DNA of 18,643 nt, taken from positions 1,648-20,290 of the forward strand of contig DBVT01000117.1 of NCBI GenBank assembly GCA_002308775.1, given 5' to 3'. A model generated the notes under the pieces. It saw only the letters and a program-made list of their open reading frames with translations. It was not told where the DNA came from and did not search any database. This document shows positions 6,784 through 13,957 of this stretch, piece by piece. The position numbers and the translations under genes are program-made. Positions within the stretch are counted from its first letter, which is position 1. Each line of letters opens with the position of its first letter. This DNA comes from Mageeibacillus sp. UBA1257 (GTDB taxonomy: Bacteria; Bacillota; Clostridia; UBA1212; UBA1257).

Positions 6784-8784
6784 TTATATATCCAGATTCT
6801 GAACGAACTTCGCGTTCGCATGGATATATTCGCGACGCGGTTCGACGCTTTCACCCATGAGCTCTGAGAACGTTTTGCTCGCTGATTCGGCGTTTTCGAT
6901 AGTCACTCTGAGGAATGTTCTCGTTTCCGGATTCATAGTCGTCGCCCAAAGCTCCTCGGGGTTCATTTCACCAAGTCCTTTGAATCTCGCGATAGAGACG
7001 AGTTTGTCGTTTCTGTTCCAGCCTGTTTCAGCAAATTTTACATCGAGCTCCTTGTCGTCGAAAGCGTATACAGACTCCTTGCCCTTGCTGATCTTGTAGA
7101 GCGGAGGCTGCGCGAGATACAGGTAGCCGTTCTCGATGAGCGGCCTCATGTAACGGAAGAAGAACGTCATGAGCAGCATGCGGATGTGCGAACCGTCGAC
7201 ATCGGCATCGGCCATGATAACGATCTTGTGGTATCTCAGTTTGTTCACATCGAACTCGTCATTTCCGACACCCGCGCCGAGCGCCTGGATGACAGGAAGA
7301 AGCTTGTCGTTTGAGAAAACCTTGTCTGCGCGCGATTTTTCGACATTCAGCATTTTACCCCAGAGAGGTAAAATTGCCTGGATCTCACGGTTTCTGCCGA
7401 CTTTTGCGGATCCGCCTGCAGAATCTCCCTCGACGATGTATATTTCGCAAAGTGAAGGATCCTTTTCCGAACAGTCAGCGAGTTTGCCCGGAAGGGAAGT
7501 GCTCTCGAGGGCGCCTTTTCTTCTCGTCTGCTCACGGGCCTTGTTCGCCTGCTCGCGAGCCCTGGCCGCGATCGCGCATTTTTCAATGATAACGCGAGCG
7601 TCTTCCGGATTTTCCTCGAAATGTTCCGTCAGCTTGTCAATAATAATGCTCTCAACGAGCGGTTTGATCTCGCTGTTTCCGAGTTTTTCCTTCGTCTGAC
7701 CTTCAAACTGAGGATTGTGTAATTTTACACTGATAACAGCCGTAAGACCTTCTCTAACGTCCTCGCCTGTAAAATTCTTGTCGTTTTCCTTCAGGAAATT
7801 ATATTTTCTGGCGTACGCGTTGATGACTTTCGTTATCGCGTTTTTAAAACCGACAAGATGCGTGCCGCCTTCTCTTGTATTGATGTTGTTCGCGTATGAG
7901 TAAACCTTCTCGTCGTAGCCGCTTTGATACTGCATTGCGACTTCCGCGAATCCGGCTTCCTTTTCGCCGCAGAAATAAATCGGTTTTGCCGGGCTGAAGA
8001 CCCTCTTTTTAAGCGGCTTGCCATCGTCGTCATATCCCTCTTCCGCAGAGTCAAAGCTGTTGTTCAGATATTCGACATATGAAACGATGCCGCCCTCATA
8101 ATAGAGCTCTTCCTCAGACTCAAGCTCACCTCTGTTGTCCCTCAAAATGATCCTGACGCCCTTGTTCAGGAAAGCCATTTCCCTGAGTCTGTGCAAAAGC
8201 GTGCCGTAATCGAAGACAGTCTCCTCAAAAATCTCCGGATCCGGCTTAAAATGAGTGGTCGTACCTGTCTCTTCAGTGTCGCCCTTTATGAGCAGGGGAG
8301 TGACCGTTTTACCGCGTTCATAGCGCTGGTAGTGGATCTTTCCGTCCCTTTTGACCTCAACTTCGAGGAAAGTCGAAAGAGCATTGACAACAGATGCGCC
8401 TACGCCGTGAAGTCCGCCCGATACTGCGTAACCGTTTCCTCCGAATTTTCCGCCTGCGTGTAAAATAGTATGCACGACTTCGACCGTCGGTATTCCTGCT
8501 GTTTTATGAATTCCGCAAGGGATGCCCGCGCCGTTATCTTCGACTGTGATGGAATTGTCGCTGTTTATCGTCACGATGATCCTGCTGCAGCGTCCCGCCA
8601 TCGCCTCGTCGATACTGTTGTCGACGATCTCATATACCAAATGGTGAAGTCCCTGGGCTCCCGTACTGCCGATGTACATACCGGGACGCACTCTGACTGC
8701 TTCAAGGCCTTCCAAAACCTCGATATCGTTTTCACTATATGCGTTTTTGTCCTTCAGTTCGAGTTCGTTGTCGATCTCGTCCAT
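6784..8784 (-). CDS. gyrB: DNA gyrase subunit B
   Basis: ATPase subunit of gyrase, which with GyrA introduces negative supercoils. The 666-residue product has the GHKL ATPase domain (EGLEAVRVRPGMYIGS; EIVDNSIDEAMAG; DNGAGIP; GGLHGVGASVVNALS), the transducer domain, and the TOPRIM domain with VEGDSAGGSA, the metal-binding DADVDGSHI and the C-terminal tail MNPETRTFLRV. GyrB identity over ParE is supported by LNVEKSRADK in the TOPRIM region and by the place next to remB and recF. I chose the ATG at 8784: GGGAGG lies 10 nt upstream and the remB stop is just ahead, whereas a start at 8817 would overlap remB by 32 nt without a suitable ribosome binding site. gyrA, its usual neighbour in Bacillus, does not follow; a convergent CofE-like gene does. 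Confidence 0.97.
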   Translation of the reverse strand: MDEIDNELELKDKNAYSENDIEVLEGLEAVRVRPGMYIGSTGAQGLHHLVYEIVDNSIDEAMAGRCSRIIVTINSDNSITVEDNGAGIPCGIHKTAGIPTVEVVHTILHAGGKFGGNGYAVSGGLHGVGASVVNALSTFLEVEVKRDGKIHYQRYERGKTVTPLLIKGDTEETGTTTHFKPDPEIFEETVFDYGTLLHRLREMAFLNKGVRIILRDNRGELESEEELYYEGGIVSYVEYLNNSFDSAEEGYDDDGKPLKKRVFSPAKPIYFCGEKEAGFAEVAMQYQSGYDEKVYSYANNINTREGGTHLVGFKNAITKVINAYARKYNFLKENDKNFTGEDVREGLTAVISVKLHNPQFEGQTKEKLGNSEIKPLVESIIIDKLTEHFEENPEDARVIIEKCAIAARAREQANKAREQTRRKGALESTSLPGKLADCSEKDPSLCEIYIVEGDSAGGSAKVGRNREIQAILPLWGKMLNVEKSRADKVFSNDKLLPVIQALGAGVGNDEFDVNKLRYHKIVIMADADVDGSHIRMLLMTFFFRYMRPLIENGYLYLAQPPLYKISKGKESVYAFDDKELDVKFAETGWNRNDKLVSIARFKGLGEMNPEELWATTMNPETRTFLRVTIENAESASKTFSELMGESVEPRREYIHANAKFVQNLDI

Positions 8785-8785
8785 T

Positions 8786-9103
8786 TTACTTTTCCTCCCT
8801 GCTAAAAATGATCTCACAGCTTTTCAGTTCTGAAGGGTCAAATTTGTCTTTCGTAAGTTGTTCGATCCTCTTCCTGAGCGTCGCCACGTTGACAGACGAA
8901 ACATAAAGAGAATCGATTCCGCCTTCTTCAGTTAAAATAAACGATTTAGGCATCACTTCGGAGTTTATCAGTATCTCGCCGTTCTTCTCGGCATTCGTGA
9001 TAAAGTCCTTTGTCGTCTGCATCGTCGTCGTGGTCTCCAGATCGAAAATTCCGATCACGGACTCCAGTAAAACGCTTTCATTTTCACCGATATGCAGAAA
9101 CAT
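8786..9103 (-). CDS. remB: Extracellular matrix regulator RemB / YaaB (DUF370 family)
   Basis: A 105-residue DUF370 protein in the position that YaaB/RemB holds in Bacillus subtilis, between recF and gyrB. Characteristic features are the start MFLHIGENESV, VIGIFDLETTTT (16-27), the mid-segment LINSEVMPKSFILTEEGG and SLYVSSVNVATLRKR (64-78). RemA/RemB are DNA-binding regulators of biofilm matrix genes in B. subtilis; in other Bacillota the function is uncharacterised. The start is supported by GAGAGGG upstream of the ATG. Its TAA stop is 1 nt before the gyrB ATG, so the two genes form a tight operon. The upstream promoter at 9149-9177 serves both. Confidence 0.88.
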   Translation of the reverse strand: MFLHIGENESVLLESVIGIFDLETTTTMQTTKDFITNAEKNGEILINSEVMPKSFILTEEGGIDSLYVSSVNVATLRKRIEQLTKDKFDPSELKSCEIIFSREEK

Positions 9104-9148
9104 AATTTACCCTCTCGCAAATGCACATTTTCGCACATTTACTATATA

Positions 9149-9177
9149 ATTATATCATATAATATACTTTAATTCAA
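9149..9177 (-). promoter_or_regulatory. SigA-type promoter of remB-gyrB
   Basis: On the minus strand, TTGAAT (9177-9172), exactly 17 bp and a perfect TATAAT (9154-9149). The leader contains GCACATTT twice at 10-bp spacing (9123-9130, 9133-9140). Confidence 0.75.
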
Positions 9178-9183
9178 GTGCAC

Positions 9184-9210
9184 AAAAAAATGACCCCCTG
9201 TAAAGGAGGT
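9184..9210 (-). terminator. Intrinsic terminator of the dnaN-yaaA-recF unit
   Basis: On the minus strand, ACCTCC (9210-9205) pairs with GGGGGT (9198-9193, one G-T pair) around a 6-nt loop, followed by CA and seven T (9190-9184). It is 36 nt past the recF stop. Confidence 0.75.
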
Positions 9211-9245
9211 TTTCGGAGCATTTTCAAATCATTTTCAAGCCGCTT

Positions 9246-10385
9246 TTATTTTGTCACGCTTTTCGCAAACAGCGACCCGTTTTTAATATTAAAATACGCG
9301 CATTCGACATCGGAAATATGTACCTTTTTTCTGTCCGTACACGTTATGAAGGTCTGAACATTTTTAGAGGAGGAGAGAAGTATGCGCTGCCTCGTCTGAT
9401 CAAGCTCCGAGAGCACGTCGTCAAGCAGTAAAATAGGCGTTCTGCCGGTGTCCTTTTTCATGATCTCAAGCTCTCCCATTTTAACAGCCAAAACGGCAGT
9501 GCGCTTCTGTCCCTGGGATCCGAATTTTTTGAGATCCATACCGTTTATCTTTATGATTATATCGTCTCGATGCGGCCCTGTGAGACATGCCTCTCTCTCG
9601 ATCTCTTTTTTGATCGTTCCGTTCAGTTTCGTTTCAAACGGCTTAAAAATCTCCTCCGCAGATGTATATCCGGCATTTTCATCGAGAAAACTGTCATAAT
9701 TCAAAGCAAGATCCTCTTTTTCTGCTGAGAATTCCGCATGCTTCGCACCCGCTTCCTCCTGAAGCTTTTTCAGAAAACAGAGGCGCTCAAAGATCACGCG
9801 CGATCCTGCGGCAGCCAACTGATGGTTCCAAAGATCGAAATTCACCTGATCGTCACGGGAAATATTTCCGTCGTTTGCGTATTTTACCTTTTTGATCAGT
9901 GACATCTTCTGCGCGAGGATCTTGTTGTACTGCGTCAGATCGTAAAAATACGACGGTTTCTGTTGCGAAAGCCCTATATCCAGAAAGCGTCTGCGAAGGG
10001 AAGGCCCCTCCGTCACAAACTGCAGATCCTCAGGTGAAAAAAGAACGGCGAGACACGACCCCATAAGTTCGCCTATCTTTTTAAGATAAATGCCGTTCAC
10101 TTTGATGCTTTTTTTGTTCTTCTTGTCGCAAGTGTATTTGATTTTGTCGGTGATGTCTCCCTTTAGCGACAGTTCTACGGAAAAAGCTTCGGCGTCGCGA
10201 CGGACCATTTCCATCGTGTGAGAGGTTCTGAACGAGCCGCCTATCGCACACAGAAAAAGAGCTTCGATTATATTCGTTTTACCCTGGGCGTTAAGGCCGA
10301 AAATGACGTTCACACCGTCGGAAAACTCGAATTTCTGCTCTTTATAGTTTCTGAAATCATTTAAAATGAGCGATTCGGCTGTCAT
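9246..10385 (-). CDS. recF: DNA replication/repair protein RecF
   Basis: A 379-residue SMC-like ATPase that, with RecO and RecR, helps load RecA at gapped DNA. Visible features are the N-terminal strand and LNDFRNYKEQKFEF (8-21), Walker A GLNAQGKTN (30-38), ALFLCAIGGSFRTS (43-56), FSPEDLQFVTEGPSLRRRFL, TGPHRDD, GSQGQKRTAVLAVKMGELE (the ABC signature region) and Walker B/D-loop LLLDDVLSELDQTRQ (319-333). The length is normal. It begins 9 bp after the yaaA stop, with GGGAG inside the end of yaaA as ribosome binding site. It is the last gene of the dnaN-yaaA-recF unit and is followed by an intrinsic terminator. Confidence 0.97.
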   Translation of the reverse strand: MTAESLILNDFRNYKEQKFEFSDGVNVIFGLNAQGKTNIIEALFLCAIGGSFRTSHTMEMVRRDAEAFSVELSLKGDITDKIKYTCDKKNKKSIKVNGIYLKKIGELMGSCLAVLFSPEDLQFVTEGPSLRRRFLDIGLSQQKPSYFYDLTQYNKILAQKMSLIKKVKYANDGNISRDDQVNFDLWNHQLAAAGSRVIFERLCFLKKLQEEAGAKHAEFSAEKEDLALNYDSFLDENAGYTSAEEIFKPFETKLNGTIKKEIEREACLTGPHRDDIIIKINGMDLKKFGSQGQKRTAVLAVKMGELEIMKKDTGRTPILLLDDVLSELDQTRQRILLSSSKNVQTFITCTDRKKVHISDVECAYFNIKNGSLFAKSVTK

Positions 10386-10394
10386 TTTATAAAA

Positions 10395-10610
10395 TTACTC
10401 TCCCGCGACTGTATACTTGTCCCCGTCAAGCGATACGATATCTCCGGGTCTTATTTTCTTGCCGCGCGCAAGTTCGACATTTCCGTTTACACAAACCTGA
10501 CCGTCCTTTATCAGCTCGCTTGCTTCGCCTCCCGTCATGCATGCGCCGCACCACTTCAAAAACTGGTCAAGCTTTATATATTCCGTTTTAATAACTACTC
10601 TTTTTTCCAT
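10395..10610 (-). CDS. yaaA: S4 domain RNA-binding protein YaaA (RlbA)
   Basis: A 71-residue protein almost entirely made of an S4-like RNA-binding fold: YIKLDQFLKWCGACMTGGEA (11-30), ELIKDGQVCVNGNVELARGK (32-51) and IRPGDIVSLDG (53-63). YaaA, between dnaN and recF in Bacillus, is linked to ribosome assembly (a suppressor effect with the large subunit); the exact role is unsettled. The ATG follows the dnaN stop by 4 nt and has only a weak ribosome binding site, so its translation is probably coupled to dnaN. Confidence 0.92.
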   Translation of the reverse strand: MEKRVVIKTEYIKLDQFLKWCGACMTGGEASELIKDGQVCVNGNVELARGKKIRPGDIVSLDGDKYTVAGE

Positions 10611-10614
10611 AGGA

Positions 10615-11721
10615 TCATCTGTTGTTGACTTTGACAGGCATGATCAGACAGGTGAAATCGTCCTCCACACCGTCGTTTCTGATGATAGCCGGTCCTCTGT
10701 CTATCGTAAAACTGAATATAATATTTTCCGCTTCGACAGCTCTCAAACAGTCGATCATATTTTTCGGCGTAAAAGCGATCGTGAGCGGTGAACCTGACAC
10801 CTGAGCGTTTACTTTTTCAGCCGTCTGACCGAAATCAGATGTCGATGAAATGAATATTCCTTCTTCGTCTATGTTAAAAATGAGAGAAGATCTCTTATCG
10901 TCGAGAATGATAAGCGACGCTCTTTCAACGGCAGATAAAAGTTCCGCAGTCGAAACGGCAGCTTTTGTATTGAAATCCTTCGGAATCGTATTCTTATAAT
11001 CTATGAAATTTTCTCTTATCAGCTTTGAAATGATCTTTACTCTTTCGTTGCAGAACATAATGCTCGTATCGTTGCAGAGAATATTGATCGTTTCATCGCT
11101 GCGGGAGATTATTCTGCTCAGTTCGTTCAGAGTTCTCGGAGGGATCAATGCTCCTATGCTTTCGTTGCCCTGATGCTCGATGTATTTGAAAGCGAGTCTG
11201 TATCCGTCTACAGCTACCATATTGAGCATTCCCGGTATTTTTTCGAGGTAAACGCCTTTTAAATTAGGTCTGGCATCTCCGATCGCCGCAGCGAAAGAAG
11301 TCTGTTTGATCATATCGATCAGAGTAGAGCTTTTTACTTCTATTGAATTCGTGCTGTCTATCGGATTTACTTTAGGAAAACTTTCAGCCGGTATCAGTCT
11401 CAGCATACTTTTAGAAGATCCGCTCTTTATTATTATCATTTTACCTGTATCGTCTGTTTCGAGCGATACGAACGTATCGGGAAGCTTTCTCACGATGTCT
11501 CCGAATGTCTTTGATGAAACAACAAGGCTGCCGATCTCTTCGATTATCGCAGGTACTTCACATGTGATCCCGAGTTCCGTGTCGTTGCCTGATAGGACCA
11601 TCTCTTCAGTGACGTCTATATATATTCCTTCAAGTACAGGATTTGTCGATTTTGAAGCGACAGCTCTTTGAACTATGTTGATTCCTTCTATCAGATTGTC
11701 TCTGTTGCATGTGAGTTTCAT
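10615..11721 (-). CDS. dnaN: DNA polymerase III subunit beta (sliding clamp)
   Basis: The 368-residue clamp that encircles DNA and tethers polymerase III. It begins MKLTCNRDNLIEGINIVQRAVASKSTNPVL..., the standard DnaN start, and contains three repeated clamp domains. Typical segments include GIYIDVTEEM, IPAESFP-type LIPAESFPKVN, FAAAIGDARPNLKGVYLE (about 136-153), VDGYRLAFK and the C-terminal PAIIRNDGVEDDFTCLIMPV (LIMPV tail). The ATG is supported by AGGGAGG 8-10 nt upstream. It is preceded by a 295-bp origin-like gap from dnaA and overlapped by no other gene. It starts the dnaN-yaaA-recF operon; a candidate promoter lies at 11840-11868. Confidence 0.97.
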   Translation of the reverse strand: MKLTCNRDNLIEGINIVQRAVASKSTNPVLEGIYIDVTEEMVLSGNDTELGITCEVPAIIEEIGSLVVSSKTFGDIVRKLPDTFVSLETDDTGKMIIIKSGSSKSMLRLIPAESFPKVNPIDSTNSIEVKSSTLIDMIKQTSFAAAIGDARPNLKGVYLEKIPGMLNMVAVDGYRLAFKYIEHQGNESIGALIPPRTLNELSRIISRSDETINILCNDTSIMFCNERVKIISKLIRENFIDYKNTIPKDFNTKAAVSTAELLSAVERASLIILDDKRSSLIFNIDEEGIFISSTSDFGQTAEKVNAQVSGSPLTIAFTPKNMIDCLRAVEAENIIFSFTIDRGPAIIRNDGVEDDFTCLIMPVKVNNR

Positions 11722-11828
11722 TTTTCAAAACCTCCCTGGCGAATATCTTTTTTATTTTTTATATGCTTAGCAGTAAAAATCATCTTCCTATTCTCTCACG
11801 CTTGTGTAAAAGTGGAAAACCGCCATTT

Positions 11829-11855
11829 CTACTATATATATTATACTATATTTTA
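11829..11855. other. Probable DNA unwinding element with DnaA-trio-like start
   Basis: 24 of 27 bases are A or T. It begins CTACTA (11829-11834, that is 3'-GATGAT-5' on the complement) and lies 9 bp from two abutting DnaA boxes, separated by the GC-rich CCGCC (11820-11824) and ATTT. This order is the one reported for the B. subtilis unwinding region between dnaA and dnaN. Confidence 0.6.
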
Positions 11856-11868
11856 GTCTTGTGGACAA
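11840..11868 (-). promoter_or_regulatory. Candidate dnaN promoter overlapping a DnaA box
   Basis: On the minus strand, TTGTCC (11868-11863), 17 bp and a perfect TATAAT (11845-11840). The -35 element is the first six bases of a DnaA box, and the -10 lies inside the AT-rich unwinding element. Confidence 0.55.
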
Positions 11869-12016
11869 CTTGCGGAAAAGCCTTTTCTTTTATTCACACG
11901 CTGTCAACAGCAATTCACAACACCAAATTCGAAAAAATTTTTACCAACCGCATTTCACAACTTATGCACAGGCTTTCCACAGCTTATTTACAAAATGCTG
12001 TGGAAAAGCAAAAAAA

Positions 12017-13354
12017 TCAACGTAAAATGTTATTTCTTATCTCTTCGAGGGCGTTCTTTAGTTCCGGCTTATTTTCGAGCTGCTCAGTGATCTTATTGAA
12101 TGCGTGCATAACTGAAGTATGATCTCTGCCGCCGAAAGCTTCGCCGATCTCCGGATAGGACATTGATGTGATGGACCTGCAGAGGAACATCGCAACGTGT
12201 CTCGGAAATGTGAATTTCGCGTTTCTCTTCGTGGAAGTGATGTCCTCGATGCTGACGTCGAAGAATTTCGAAACTGCGTCCAGAATGATACTGACCGTAA
12301 CAGAGGGCTTTTCTTTAGTCATGGAAATGTGCTTTACTGCCTGTTCTGCAATGGCTATGGACATTTCGCGACCTTGTTTTACGTTCATAGCGAGGTGGTT
12401 GATCACGCCTTCGAGCTCTCTGATGTTTTCGCCTGTATAGTGAGCGATATAATCGAGAATGTCATTTTCGACCGTGAAGTCCTGATCTGACGCTTTTTTG
12501 TTCAAAATTGCGACCTTTGTCTCGTAGTCAGGCGCCTGAACGTCGGCAATAAGTCCCCATGCGAGTCTTGTTCTCAATCTGTCTTCGATGACAGTAAGTT
12601 CTGTAAGAGGTCTGTCGCACGTTACGACGATCTGTTTTCCTTCTTCGTGCAGGTCGTTGAACGTATTGAAGAATTCCTCCTGCGTTCTTTCCGCGCGGGA
12701 GATGAACTGTATGTCGTCTATCAGTAAAACGTCTATCTTCCTGTATTTGTTTCTGAAATCGTCAGTCGTCCTGTGCTGTATCGCGGCGATATATTCGTTC
12801 GTAAATGTCTCCGTAGTGACATAGAGGACCTTCTTATCCTTGAAATTTTCAGCGATATAGTTTCCTATAGCGACCATAAGGTGCGTTTTACCAAGTCCGG
12901 AGTTACCGTAAATGAAAAGCGGATTGTATGAAGCGCCCGGAGAAGAAGCGACCGCAACGGCAGCGGCGTATGCCATCTGGTTGCACGAACCCGTGATGAA
13001 TGAATCAAAAGTATATTTCGGATTGAGATGTGACTTGAAATAATCAGGCGGTACGGGTGATTTTTCTTCTTTGTCCTTCTTTAATTTTTCATATTCTGAC
13101 ACGGAAAGGACTTTCACGTTGTAGCTGTTGCCCGTAACTTCGATCAGAGCGTTCGCGATATTTGAAAAATACTTGGAAAGGATCGGATTAACTATAAAAG
13201 AAATATCATCCGCGACGGTCAGGTATGCGGTATCTTCAGTAAGATCGACGAGTTTGAGATGCCTGATCGAAGCGTTGTAGAGAGTCGTTTCTATTTCTTT
13301 CGAGAGGATGTCCAGGCACTGAGCCCAGATCTCATTGTTGCTGCTGTTTGCCAT
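12017..13354 (-). CDS. dnaA: Chromosomal replication initiator DnaA
   Basis: A 445-residue AAA+ initiator that binds DnaA boxes and melts the origin. Domain I (1 to about 85) is the self-assembly and helicase-contact domain, domain II is a short charged linker (about 90-105), and domain III carries NPKYTFDSFITG (111-122), Walker A GNSGLGKT (150-157), Walker B LLIDD (210-214), sensor 1 VVTCDRP and sensor 2 ENIRELEG (309-316). Domain IV (about 350-445) has the DNA-binding signature GGRDHTSVMHAF (408-419). The ATG at 13354 has AAGGGG upstream. The gene lies between the two origin halves, with a 170-nt leader from the candidate promoter at 13532-13561. There is no clear hairpin terminator after it, so some transcripts may continue into dnaN. 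Confidence 0.98.
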   Translation of the reverse strand: MANSSNNEIWAQCLDILSKEIETTLYNASIRHLKLVDLTEDTAYLTVADDISFIVNPILSKYFSNIANALIEVTGNSYNVKVLSVSEYEKLKKDKEEKSPVPPDYFKSHLNPKYTFDSFITGSCNQMAYAAAVAVASSPGASYNPLFIYGNSGLGKTHLMVAIGNYIAENFKDKKVLYVTTETFTNEYIAAIQHRTTDDFRNKYRKIDVLLIDDIQFISRAERTQEEFFNTFNDLHEEGKQIVVTCDRPLTELTVIEDRLRTRLAWGLIADVQAPDYETKVAILNKKASDQDFTVENDILDYIAHYTGENIRELEGVINHLAMNVKQGREMSIAIAEQAVKHISMTKEKPSVTVSIILDAVSKFFDVSIEDITSTKRNAKFTFPRHVAMFLCRSITSMSYPEIGEAFGGRDHTSVMHAFNKITEQLENKPELKNALEEIRNNILR

Positions 13355-13531
13355 ATAAAGAACCCCTTAACAATTATCAACAGTGCCCGATGACCTGATA
13401 GAGTAAACAAAAAAGCAACAAGCCGTCAGCGTTTCCGGCATCATTGCCTCATTCAGGTCCTTCATCTTCTGTAAAAAGCGAAAATCGCCCGGTAATTTCG
13501 TAAAAAACGGCTCGATTTCCTGCATATTAAT

Positions 13532-13561
13532 AATATATCAAATCGAATTACCGCTTTGCAA
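13532..13561 (-). promoter_or_regulatory. Candidate dnaA promoter
   Basis: On the minus strand, TTGCAA (13561-13556), an 18-bp spacer and TATATT (13537-13532) preceded by TG one base upstream (extended -10). The predicted start is near 13525, about 170 nt before the dnaA ATG. Confidence 0.55.
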
Positions 13562-13721
13562 TAGCATTTTTTGCCGAAAAATTTGCTCAAAAGAGACTAA
13601 AAAAATTTTTTTTCGCAACATATTGAAAAGTTTTCCACAGGTTGTTCACAACATCTTGTGAATAAGTGCCTAAAAAATTTTTTTTAACCCGACGAAAAAA
13701 ATTTTTTTAACAAATCCTTTG

Positions 13722-13750
13722 TTGACAGACGAAAAACTTTTCCGTATAAT
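13722..13750 (+). promoter_or_regulatory. Perfect-consensus SigA promoter of rpmH
   Basis: TTGACA (13722-13727), exactly 17 bp, TATAAT (13745-13750). All 12 consensus bases match. The predicted start is near 13757, giving a leader of about 38 nt with GGAGG (13782-13786) before the ATG. Confidence 0.92.
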
Positions 13751-13794
13751 AACACCGTTTTATCTATCATTTGGTTAAAACGGAGGTAATTAAC

Positions 13795-13929
13795 ATGTTA
13801 ATGACATATCAGCCAAAGAGAAGACAGAGAAGCAAAGTCCACGGCTTCAGACAGAGAATGAAGACAGCCAACGGCAGGAAAGTTCTTCGCAGAAGAAGAC
13901 TTAAAGGAAGAAAGGTTCTTTCAGCTTAA
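13795..13929 (+). CDS. rpmH: Large ribosomal subunit protein bL34
   Basis: A 44-residue, extremely basic protein: MLMTYQPKRR, then QRSKVHGFRQRM and NGRKVLRRRRLKGRKVLSA, the invariant bL34 pattern. It belongs to the large ribosomal subunit. CGGAGG is 8 nt upstream of the ATG at 13795; a start two codons later (13801) would also give a plausible bL34. It is first gene of the rightward origin operon, driven by a perfect promoter. A hairpin plus T-run overlaps its stop codon and probably limits readthrough into rnpA, fitting the need for far more bL34 than RNase P protein. Confidence 0.97.
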   Translation: MLMTYQPKRRQRSKVHGFRQRMKTANGRKVLRRRRLKGRKVLSA

Positions 13930-13957
13930 AGACTGCACAAAACAGTCTTTATTTTTT
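13922..13957 (+). terminator. Hairpin with T-run between rpmH and rnpA (attenuator)
   Basis: AAAGACTG (13928-13935) pairs with CAGTCTTT (13943-13950) around a 7-nt loop, followed by A and TTTTTT (13952-13957). The stem starts within the rpmH stop codon. Genes continue in the same direction, so it should be partial. Confidence 0.75.

Larger units (their letters stand above)
11722..12016. other. oriC: dnaA-dnaN intergenic half of bipartite oriC (DnaA-box cluster)
   Basis: At least seven DnaA-box-like 9-mers in 205 bp. Plus strand: TTATTCACA (11890-11898), TTATGCACA (11962-11970), CTTTCCACA (11973-11981) and TTATTTACA (11984-11992). Minus strand: TTTTACACA (11811-11803), TTTTCCACT (11819-11811), TTGTCCACA (11868-11860) and TTTTCCACA (12007-11999). 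TTATTCACA and TTATGCACA match the TTATNCACA consensus exactly; the others differ by one or two bases. Weaker look-alikes occur at 11911 and 11951. No gene is present. Confidence 0.85.
13355..13794. other. oriC: rpmH-dnaA intergenic half of bipartite oriC
   Basis: A 440-bp gap between divergent genes. Three DnaA boxes lie in 35 bp: TTTTCCACA (13631-13639), TTGTTCACA (13642-13650) and, on the minus strand, TTATTCACA (13665-13657). They are flanked by A-tract/T-tract blocks A7T8 (13599-13613), A6T8 (13672-13685) and A7T7 (13695-13708). The gap also holds the dnaA leader (13355 to about 13525) and the divergent dnaA and rpmH promoters. I see no tRNA or established gene here. Confidence 0.85.

Noticed and set aside
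7169..8805. Several plus-strand open frames across gyrB
   Set aside because: gyrB motifs are continuous on the minus strand throughout; the frames are low-complexity Ser/Leu-rich antisense shadows.
8785..8817. Longer GyrB start overlapping remB
   Set aside because: GGGAGG is correctly spaced before the ATG at 8784; the longer start has no comparable site.
11974..12006. The 10-bp hairpin after dnaA as its terminator
   Set aside because: No T-run follows the stem in either direction; it is composed of two mirrored DnaA boxes.
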